Below, piece after piece: positions 1 through 5,835 of a stretch of 5,835 nucleotides of DNA. The notes under the pieces were generated by a model. The model did no database searches and was not told where the DNA came from. It was given only the letters and a program-made list of their open reading frames with translations. Position 1 is the first letter of the stretch, and each line of letters starts with the position of its first letter. The position numbers and the translations under genes are program-made. Source of the stretch: Gammaproteobacteria bacterium (GTDB lineage: Bacteria; Pseudomonadota; Gammaproteobacteria; Steroidobacterales; Steroidobacteraceae); contig JAQGOD010000131.1 in assembly GCA_028293775.1 (NCBI GenBank), positions 1 through 5,835 of the forward strand, read 5' to 3'.

Positions 1-1340
1 CTGCAGCGATCGAGCCCGATGAAGACCCCCTGGATGCGCGCGCGACCCTTGAGCTGCTGGCCCAAAAACCGCTGACGCAACGTCCGCTGGCTCTGGTGCC
101 GGGCTCGGATAATGCCGCGGCTCAACACAGCGCCACGGGGCAGCTGCTTGACGAACTCGCGGCTACTGCGCCAAGTCCTGAGCGCGAACCTGTGAGCGTG
201 GCCGCGCGCGCAACCGATTTCGTCTCGCCGCGCGTGATTGCTGCCGCGGCACCGACAATCACGCCTGCAACCGCGACGGCTCCGGCAAGCGCTCGCGGGA
301 CCCTTGCTGTGGAACCGCAGGTGTCGCGTATCAAGAGATACTTTCTGTCGCTAGCGGCGCTCGTCATCGCAAGCGTGGGAATGGTCGGCCTATGGCTGTG
401 GCAATCCAGCTCGAACACCGTCCTCTACCCGGAGCGCGGCCGAACTCAACAGGTTGCGACGGGCATCGACAATACAGTTGCCCCTTCCACCGGCGCGGTG
501 CAGGTGTCTTCGGCGCGTCCCGCCGAACAATTTGGCTTTGCCGGCAATGCACCGGAAATTGATCTGCGAAACGCCAAGCCGCAGGCGGCCGCCACGCCCG
601 GCACGGCGATGCCAGCGAGCGGCGTATCTGCGCCCATCGCGACGTCTCCAACGCGCGCTCGGGCGCCCGCGCAAACGCCCGAAGTACACCCCTCGTCCCT
701 GTCGGTCACCCCTGGGCAAGGTCTGTCGTCAATTGATCGGCATGTGGAGGCCGGATACCGGGCGCTGTCCGCCGGCGACGTCGCGAATGCCCAGCATGAG
801 TACCTTGCCGCGCTCGAGCTCGATCCGAACAATGTCGATGCCTTGCTGGGTGCGGCGACCGTGGCTGCCCGGGACGGCAGGTCGAAAGCCGCAGCCGCGG
901 CCTATACCCAAGTGCTCAAACTCGAACCTGGAAACCCGGATGCAACTGCCGCGATGGCGATGCTGGGTTCAGGCGGCTCGACGGGGGAGTCCAACGAGAG
1001 CCGTCTCAAAATCCTGATTGCGGGCGATGACGGTGGACGTCCCGCACTGCATGCGGCTCTGGGAGGCGTGTACGCCGCAGATGCGCGCTGGAGCGCGGCC
1101 GCGCAAGAATACTTTACTGCTTTGAGCAAGGATCCCGGCAATCCCGATTTGGCTTTCAATGTCGCGGCAAGTCTTGATCAGAATCGCAACTCTTCCATGG
1201 CACTCACGTACTATCGGCAGGCGCTGGCTTTTGCACGGCAGCGCCCTGCGCAGATCGATCTGAACGCTCTCGAGCGACGCATCAGCCAGCTGCAGGCGCG
1301 TGTAGAGACGGCTGCACCGGCCGCGCCGGAAGCACCGTGA
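1..1340 (+). CDS. mshN: MshN-like TPR protein of pilus assembly, bitopic inner-membrane (5' partial)
   Basis: Seen: the frame is open from nt 3 to the TGA at 1338-1340 (445 codons visible). A GTG at 96 could be taken as a start, but the 31 codons before it are open with similar composition, so the true start probably lies upstream. The visible part has an Ala/Pro-rich, probably disordered cytoplasmic region, then basic residues (SRIKR) before one membrane segment at about nt 342-401, an Ala/Pro/Thr-rich linker of about 110 residues, and a TPR domain at about nt 732-1244. The TPR domain has five units spaced 34/34/35/34/34 residues, the third degenerate; others end in typical turns such as ELDPNN, KLEPGN and SKDPGN. 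The tail is a short helix followed by an Ala/Pro end. Known: MshN-type TPR proteins are encoded directly before mshE in MSHA clusters, and TPRs mediate protein contacts. Inferred: a periplasmic scaffold of the pilus machine. The gene symbol rests on order and architecture, and the TPR homology alone is not specific. Confidence 0.8.
   Translation, partial: AAIEPDEDPLDARATLELLAQKPLTQRPLALVPGSDNAAAQHSATGQLLDELAATAPSPEREPVSVAARATDFVSPRVIAAAAPTITPATATAPASARGTLAVEPQVSRIKRYFLSLAALVIASVGMVGLWLWQSSSNTVLYPERGRTQQVATGIDNTVAPSTGAVQVSSARPAEQFGFAGNAPEIDLRNAKPQAAATPGTAMPASGVSAPIATSPTRARAPAQTPEVHPSSLSVTPGQGLSSIDRHVEAGYRALSAGDVANAQHEYLAALELDPNNVDALLGAATVAARDGRSKAAAAAYTQVLKLEPGNPDATAAMAMLGSGGSTGESNESRLKILIAGDDGGRPALHAALGGVYAADARWSAAAQEYFTALSKDPGNPDLAFNVAASLDQNRNSSMALTYYRQALAFARQRPAQIDLNALERRISQLQARVETAAPAAPEAP
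1328..1332 (+). promoter_or_regulatory. Probable ribosome binding site for the MshE-type ATPase gene
   Basis: GGAAG lies 4 bases before the GTG at 1337, inside the last codons of the TPR gene. Spacing is short and the match is partial. It nevertheless supports the GTG as the start, and no ATG lies nearby before the conserved N-terminal domain begins at residue 16. Confidence 0.45.
1337..1340 (+). other. GTGA stop/start overlap (translational coupling)
   Basis: The GTG start of the ATPase gene (1337-1339) overlaps the TGA stop of the TPR gene (1338-1340). Such overlaps typically allow ribosomes to re-initiate and indicate a shared transcript. Confidence 0.8.
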
Positions 1341-3064
1341 GCGCCATTCCCGCCGCCGTCTCAGCCGCCGCGCCGCGCCGTCAGCTCGGCAAGATCTTGC
1401 GCGAACGCGCCATCTTGAGCGAGGACCAACTCAGAATCGCCCTCATCGAGCAGAAACGCAACGGCGAGCCGCTGGGCAAGATCCTCGTCAAGCTGGGATT
1501 CTTGAGTGAGGCGACACTGCGCGAGGCGCTGTCGGAAAATCTTGGCCAAAGCGATATCGATGTTTCCCGAGTCGTCGCAGACCCGGCGGCACTCGCCTTG
1601 GTGCCGAAGAGCTTTGCCATGCGCTTCAGCGTATTGCCGGTGTCCCTCGACCGCACTCGCGGCGTGCTCACCGTCGCGGTCGGCAATCCGAACAACGTCG
1701 TGGTTCTGGATCAACTGAACGAAATGTTGGGGGGCGAGATTACCGCCGAGGCGCAAATCTCCTCCGAAGCCGAAGTCACACGCGCCATCGACCTTTTCTA
1801 CGGGCATGAGTTGTCGATCGACGGCATCCTGAATGAAATCGAAACCGGCGAAGTCGACTACGAGAGCTTGAGTACCGCCGACGGCGGCTACACGCAGCCT
1901 ATCGTGCGACTGATCGACGCGCTCGTCGGCGATGCCGTGTCGCGCCGCGCCAGCGACATCCATTTTGAGCCGGAACAAGGCTTCATTCGCATCCGCTATC
2001 GGATCGACGGTGTACTTCGGCAAATTCGCGCCTTGCACTCGAAATATTGGTCGGCCATGTTGGTGCGCATCAAGGTCATGTCCGGCATGAACATCGCTGA
2101 ATCGCGCGCCCCTCAGGATGGACGCATCAGCCTGCACTTGCAGGGTCGGTACATTGACTTTCGCGTCGCCGCGCAACCGACCACCTACGGCGAAAACGTG
2201 GTTCTTCGCATCTTGGACAAAGTTCACAGCTTGGTCGCTCTCGACGCCTTGGGACTGGCGCCCGACCAATACGATATGTTGCGGCTCATGATCAAACGCC
2301 CCGATGGAATCCTTTTGGTCACGGGTCCCACCGGCAGCGGCAAGACCACAACGCTGTACTCGATCCTAAGTGCCCTCAATACCGAGGCCGTCAACATCAT
2401 GACCCTCGAGGACCCCGTGGAATATCCGATGCCGATGATTCGACAAACGAGCCTGGCGGAAGGCTTAAAAATCGATTTTGCGAATGGGATCCGCTCGATG
2501 ATGCGCCAGGATCCCGACATCATTTTGGTGGGCGAAATTCGCGATTCGGACACCGCCACCATGGCGCTGCGGGCCGCGATGACGGGACACCAGGTGTTCA
2601 GCACCCTACATACCAATTCGGCGCTCGGGGCTGTCGCAAGGTTGTTGGATTTGGGTTTGAATCCGGAAATTCTCGCCGGGAATTTGATCGGTGTGGTGGC
2701 TCAGCGGCTGGTGCGGCGGTTGTGCCCCGGCTGCAAGAAACCCTATCAACCGAACGGCGCGCAACGCCGCTTGTTAGGACTCGAATCCGGCCACACCCAT
2801 CCTCTTTACGAAGCGGGCGGTTGCGAGGAATGCGAGCAGCAGGGATATCTCGGGCGAATCGCATTGATGGAAGTCGTGCGCTTCGACGCCGATCTGGACG
2901 AACTGGTCGCGCGGCGCGGCACATTGCGGGAAATGCGCAACCTTGCGGCGCAAAAAGGTGCCAGATCCCTTGCGCAGGACGCCGTGCGCCGCGTGATCGA
3001 CGGCACAACCACCTTGAATGAAATCGCGCGCAGCATCGATTTGACGTCTCTCGAGGCGCAGTAG
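1337..3064 (+). CDS. mshE: MshE-type pilus assembly ATPase (GspE/PilB family) with MshEN domain
   Basis: Cytoplasmic hexameric ATPase that powers pilus or pseudopilus assembly through the GspF-like platform protein. Seen in the 575-residue product: an N-terminal MshEN-like domain with two 24-residue motifs at 16-39 and 45-68 separated by 5 residues; the N2-type domain at about 185-300; Walker A GPTGSGKT at 330-337; Asp box LEDPVEYP at 357-364; Walker B DPDIILVGEIRD at 392-403 with glutamate 400; His box TGHQVFSTLHT at 416-426; and a zinc-type tetracysteine C463/C466 with C496/C499. All catalytic elements are present, so the enzyme should be active. Known: MshEN domains bind cyclic-di-GMP in Vibrio cholerae MshE. 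Here the first motif begins QLG rather than RLG and has Ala at position 10, and the second ends in Asn68 rather than Gln, so binding is plausible but unproven. The TPR gene before and GspF-like gene after match the mshN-mshE-mshG order. Alternatives are PilB or GspE; order favours MshE. Confidence 0.95.
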   Translation: MSAIPAAVSAAAPRRQLGKILRERAILSEDQLRIALIEQKRNGEPLGKILVKLGFLSEATLREALSENLGQSDIDVSRVVADPAALALVPKSFAMRFSVLPVSLDRTRGVLTVAVGNPNNVVVLDQLNEMLGGEITAEAQISSEAEVTRAIDLFYGHELSIDGILNEIETGEVDYESLSTADGGYTQPIVRLIDALVGDAVSRRASDIHFEPEQGFIRIRYRIDGVLRQIRALHSKYWSAMLVRIKVMSGMNIAESRAPQDGRISLHLQGRYIDFRVAAQPTTYGENVVLRILDKVHSLVALDALGLAPDQYDMLRLMIKRPDGILLVTGPTGSGKTTTLYSILSALNTEAVNIMTLEDPVEYPMPMIRQTSLAEGLKIDFANGIRSMMRQDPDIILVGEIRDSDTATMALRAAMTGHQVFSTLHTNSALGAVARLLDLGLNPEILAGNLIGVVAQRLVRRLCPGCKKPYQPNGAQRRLLGLESGHTHPLYEAGGCEECEQQGYLGRIALMEVVRFDADLDELVARRGTLREMRNLAAQKGARSLAQDAVRRVIDGTTTLNEIARSIDLTSLEAQ

Positions 3065-3070
3065 CTTTGT

Positions 3071-4285
3071 ATGCCGATCTATCGCTACAGAGCAGTGACC
3101 GAAACGGGGCAAGTGCGTGCGGGTCAAACCGACGCGCTCAACTTGACCGAACTCGAGGCGAGATTGACGCAGCTTCGGCTGGAACTGATCGAGGCACAAC
3201 CCAGAAGCTCCGCGCCGCTCCTCGCCTCATGGCGGGGCGCTGTCAAGCCGAAGGATCTGATCACGTTTTGTCTGCATCTCGCGCAGGTAACACGCGCCGG
3301 AATCTCGCTTCTCGATGGCCTGAAAGACTTGGTGGACGAAGTCGAACATCAGCGCTTCCGCGGCATCATTGCTGCCGTGCTCGAGGCCATCCAATCGGGC
3401 ACGCAATTTGCCGATGCGTTGGCCGCCTACCCGAAAACCTTCGATCACACCTTCGTCGCATTGGTTCGCGCGGGCGAACAATCCGGCAACATTCCTGAAA
3501 CCTTCCAGAAGCTGGCCGATTCGCTCAAGTGGCAGGACGAGCTGCGTTCGAGTTTCAAGAAGCTACTCATTTATCCTGCCTTCGGCATGACCATCATCAC
3601 CCTCGTGTTTCTATTTCTCATGATCTATCTCGTACCCCAGCTATCGGGCTTCATCCGCTCGATGTCGGGCGGGCAACTTCCCCTGCAAACACAGATTCTC
3701 CTGGGAATCTCCAGCTTCCTAGTCAATCATTGGTGGGTGGTGCTGGCCGTGCCGGCGGCAATCGGCATCACCATTTGGTCGGTGCTCAATTTCGCGTCCG
3801 AGGCACTGCGTACCAAGATCGACGGTATGAAGCTACGTATGCCTCTCATCGGCGTGACACTGCAAAAGATCGCGCTTGCGCGGTTTTCTTCGACCCTCGG
3901 CATGCTGTATGCGTCCAGCGTGCCGGTACTCGCTGCCCTGGACCTGTCGGCGGGTGCCGCCGGCAACCGCGTTCTTACCAAGGCAGTTTTCGAATGCAAG
4001 GCGAGGATCGCGGAGGGGCTCACCATTGCCGAGTCATTCGAGCAAGCCAAGCTGTTTCCGAAACTCGTGATCAGAATGTTGCGTATCGGCGAGCAGACCG
4101 GAGAACTGGATAAATCTCTAGCCAATGTCAGCTATTTCTACGATCGAGAGATCTCTGAATCGATCGAGAGTCTCAAGGCAGTGGTCGAGCCGGTCCTGAC
4201 GGTTTTCATGGGTGCGATACTCGGCTGGCTCATTCTCTCCATGCTCGGCCCTCTCTACGACACGATCTCGAAGCTCAAGATATGA
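3071..4285 (+). CDS. mshG: MshG-type inner-membrane platform protein (GspF/PilC family)
   Basis: Polytopic inner-membrane protein that forms the assembly platform, contacts the ATPase on the cytoplasmic side and helps extract pilins from the membrane. Seen in the 404-residue product: the family-type start MPIYRYRAVTETGQVRAGQT, then two GspF domains at about 66-189 and 268-390. Each carries the family signature: FVALVRAGEQSGNIPETF at 128-145 and VIRMLRIGEQTGELDKSL at 333-350. Hydrophobic segments lie at about 168-188, 219-239 and 372-393, the usual three-helix topology. Length is normal for the family and no key part is missing. The ATG at 3071 is 6 bases after the ATPase stop; a weak GAGG at 3053-3056 is rather far upstream (14 bases), so initiation may depend on coupling to the ATPase gene. 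PilC of type IVa pili is the main alternative name; pairing with the MshE-type ATPase favours MshG. Confidence 0.93.
   Translation: MPIYRYRAVTETGQVRAGQTDALNLTELEARLTQLRLELIEAQPRSSAPLLASWRGAVKPKDLITFCLHLAQVTRAGISLLDGLKDLVDEVEHQRFRGIIAAVLEAIQSGTQFADALAAYPKTFDHTFVALVRAGEQSGNIPETFQKLADSLKWQDELRSSFKKLLIYPAFGMTIITLVFLFLMIYLVPQLSGFIRSMSGGQLPLQTQILLGISSFLVNHWWVVLAVPAAIGITIWSVLNFASEALRTKIDGMKLRMPLIGVTLQKIALARFSSTLGMLYASSVPVLAALDLSAGAAGNRVLTKAVFECKARIAEGLTIAESFEQAKLFPKLVIRMLRIGEQTGELDKSLANVSYFYDREISESIESLKAVVEPVLTVFMGAILGWLILSMLGPLYDTISKLKI
4282..4285 (+). other. ATGA start/stop overlap (translational coupling)
   Basis: The ATG of the fourth gene (4282-4284) overlaps the TGA of the platform gene (4283-4285). 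No convincing Shine-Dalgarno sequence precedes it (only AAGCTCAAGAT), which makes coupled re-initiation the likely route and supports this ATG as the real start. Confidence 0.8.
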
Positions 4286-5835
4286 GCGCCTGCAATCAAT
4301 ACATTTGCATCACGGCCGCATCGCTCGAGTGCTACCGTGAACTGGGCACCGGCCTCGCCCTTACGGCGGCCATTTCCATACCCCGCAGTGCGTCGGCTGA
4401 TCGAAGCAGCCATGAGGAGAGCCTGCGTCAATTTGGGGCGCATCTGGACCGTTTTCTCCACGACCGTTACTTCGTGATTACCGACACTCAGGCAGAGGCC
4501 TATCAGGCGGAGACCGTGCCCACCTTGTCGCGCAAGGATCTTAATTTGCTTCTGACTCGCAAATTGGAGCAGCGCTATCGAACCACCAGCTATCGCGCTC
4601 TGGTGCCGCACCGGTCGCGTCCTTATGCGTTCCTTCGAAATTTGACGCGACGCCGCTCTCGAACCACGACGCGGATCTTATACGCTCTCATCAATCCGGA
4701 AGCCCTGGCGCCATGGCTCGACGCACTCGAGGGGCGTGCACTGAACGTTCGCGGTCTGTTCAGTTTGGGAGCGCTGATGCCTGCGCTCATGAAGCATCTC
4801 AAACTGCCGGCGGCGTCGGATGCGCTCGTTGTGCTTCGCACCGCCGCGGGATATCGACATGCGTTTGTGTCGCCGTCGGGCTTACGATTCTCTCGGCTGT
4901 GTGCCTATTCGAATGCCGGCGACACGCAGGTGGGGCAGGAAATCGACAAGACGCTGCAATACCTGACCATGACCCGGCTATGGGGAGTGCAAAGCCGCTA
5001 CCGCACGCTGCAGATTGTAGTGATCGACGCGCAGCCCTCCGCCGTTCCTATCACGATCCCCGGCAACAACCTGCGAACTGTGCAACTCGTGCAAGTTCAA
5101 CCCCGAGAACTCGTTAAGAGAGCGCCCGCGCCGCTGCTGGAGAGCGCGAATTCGTCTTGGCTGCTATTTAATCACGCGGCGCTGCGTGAGCATGGTTTTG
5201 GTTGCGCCGCGGGTACCGCATTGCTGGACGCCAGCCGGCGCGCCGACTACCGACGTGCCGCGCTCTGCGGCACGGTGGCCGCGGCTGCCGTCGGCATGGG
5301 CTATCTATCGTTTACCGAGATCGCCACGAGGGCGAACAATGAACTGGCGAGCACCGCCGAGTTGATTGCCGATCACGTGAATGTTACGGCTGAAAACACC
5401 GAGAGTACGGCCCCGAAAACCGACCTGGAGCCGCAGCAGCTGCGCGCCGTCGTGCAAACACGCGACCGGCTGCTGGCGCGCAGTGTCAACGCCGTCGGGC
5501 TCATGCAGCGCACCGCCGCGGCGCTTGCCCCGTTTCCTAATCTTGACGTCGATCTACTGGAGTGGTCCTACGCCGTACCTGCTGCCGTCGGCGCGGGTGA
5601 GGCAGCGGCGTCGCCGCCCGATGGTTCGGCCGTAGTTTCATCGGACACCATTGTCTTGCGCGTTGCAGGACACAGCCGCGTGGACATATTGAAATCGGAT
5701 GCGAACGCGGCGGTAAATGCGCTGGCGGCGGCCCTGGCTCATGGACTCATGGGTAAGCAGAACATCGAAAAGTTGCCGTTTGATATTGCCCCTGGTGGAA
5801 CCCTTGCCGCGAGCCCGAAGGATGTTGCGAACGCT
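4282..5835 (+). CDS. Uncharacterised bitopic pilus-operon protein with PilN/GspL-like periplasmic domain (3' partial)
   Basis: Seen: 518 sense codons in one frame with no stop, cut off by the window edge. It begins MSACNQYICI, with no signal peptide. Residues 1 to about 320 form a soluble, presumably cytoplasmic domain, including ETVPTLSRKDLNLLLTRKLEQRY at 77-99, LYALINPEALAPWL at 133-146 and an Arg-rich loop at 119-131. A basic SRRADYRR (318-325) precedes one moderately hydrophobic Ala-rich segment at about 326-344, giving N-in topology. After it come a helical stretch to about 413, FPNLDVDLLEW (418-428), a low-complexity loop (about 432-453), and a beta-helix-beta pattern from TIVLRVAG (456-463) to KLPFDI (497-502), reminiscent of the ferredoxin-like periplasmic domain of PilN/GspL. 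From recall, similar proteins occur beside TPR-GspE-GspF genes in other proteobacteria, annotated hypothetical. Inferred: an inner-membrane linker doing a PilM/PilN- or GspL-like job. I see no clear actin-fold nucleotide motif, so function is not assigned. Probably only a modest C-terminal part is missing. Confidence 0.82.
   Translation, partial: MSACNQYICITAASLECYRELGTGLALTAAISIPRSASADRSSHEESLRQFGAHLDRFLHDRYFVITDTQAEAYQAETVPTLSRKDLNLLLTRKLEQRYRTTSYRALVPHRSRPYAFLRNLTRRRSRTTTRILYALINPEALAPWLDALEGRALNVRGLFSLGALMPALMKHLKLPAASDALVVLRTAAGYRHAFVSPSGLRFSRLCAYSNAGDTQVGQEIDKTLQYLTMTRLWGVQSRYRTLQIVVIDAQPSAVPITIPGNNLRTVQLVQVQPRELVKRAPAPLLESANSSWLLFNHAALREHGFGCAAGTALLDASRRADYRRAALCGTVAAAAVGMGYLSFTEIATRANNELASTAELIADHVNVTAENTESTAPKTDLEPQQLRAVVQTRDRLLARSVNAVGLMQRTAAALAPFPNLDVDLLEWSYAVPAAVGAGEAAASPPDGSAVVSSDTIVLRVAGHSRVDILKSDANAAVNALAAALAHGLMGKQNIEKLPFDIAPGGTLAASPKDVANA

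Noticed and set aside
96..98. GTG as the start of the TPR gene
   Set aside because: The same frame is open back to nt 3 with coding-like composition, there is no clear ribosome binding site, and the conserved N-terminus is not seen; the gene most likely starts before the window.
454..1017. A 187-codon + strand frame inside the TPR gene
   Set aside because: Its product is Arg/Pro-rich with no domain, and it overlaps the linker and TPR codons of the real frame, so it is a frame-shadow.
1361..2269. A 302-codon open frame on the - strand opposite the ATPase gene
   Set aside because: The + strand frame encodes an unmistakable MshE-type ATPase with all motifs. The reverse frame has no recognisable domain and is the usual shadow of codon bias in G+C-rich coding DNA.
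4141..4170. Direct repeat CGATCGAGAG (4141-4150 and 4161-4170) with a 10-base palindrome AGAGATCTCT (4147-4156) between
   Set aside because: It lies in conserved coding sequence of the platform protein (YDREISESIESL) and is explained by similar codons; there is no sign of an operator or element.
4713..5117. A 134-codon + strand frame, and - strand frames at 4255-4611 and 4623-4841, which might suggest short genes after the platform gene
   Set aside because: The frame starting at 4282 is open without a stop to the window edge, couples to the upstream gene by ATGA, and gives a protein with a coherent membrane topology and domain pattern. The short frames are shadows of it.

Overview
The window is a gene-dense piece of one operon with everything on the + strand. 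It encodes the inner-membrane and cytoplasmic machinery of a type IV pilus / type II secretion-like apparatus, closest in gene order to the MSHA (mannose-sensitive haemagglutinin) pilus cluster. High G+C, GTG starts and family resemblance suggest a Gram-negative proteobacterium, probably beta or gamma. This is inference; no rRNA or other taxonomic marker is present.

Layout: (1) nt 1-1340, 3' part of a bitopic membrane protein with a periplasmic TPR domain, MshN-like; its start lies before the window. (2) nt 1337-3064, a complete GspE/PilB-superfamily assembly ATPase of the MshE type, with an N-terminal MshEN domain (a c-di-GMP-binding fold in characterised relatives). (3) nt 3071-4285, a complete GspF/PilC/MshG-type polytopic platform protein. 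(4) nt 4282-5835, a 518-codon frame with no stop that runs off the right edge. It looks like an uncharacterised single-pass protein with a cytoplasmic domain, one membrane segment and a PilN/GspL-like periplasmic domain.

The genes are packed with a GTGA overlap, a 6-base gap and an ATGA overlap, so they are probably co-transcribed and translationally coupled. MshE would supply ATP-driven force to the MshG platform. The TPR protein and the fourth protein each cross the inner membrane once and could link the cytoplasmic motor to periplasmic or outer-membrane parts. No non-coding stretch longer than 6 bases occurs, and I see no promoter, terminator, RNA gene, mobile element or CRISPR array.

Most worth a second look are the fourth gene, which sits where mshF follows mshG in the classical MSHA cluster, and the departures from consensus in the c-di-GMP motifs of the ATPase. 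The machinery itself belongs to known families; I do not see a wholly new system.
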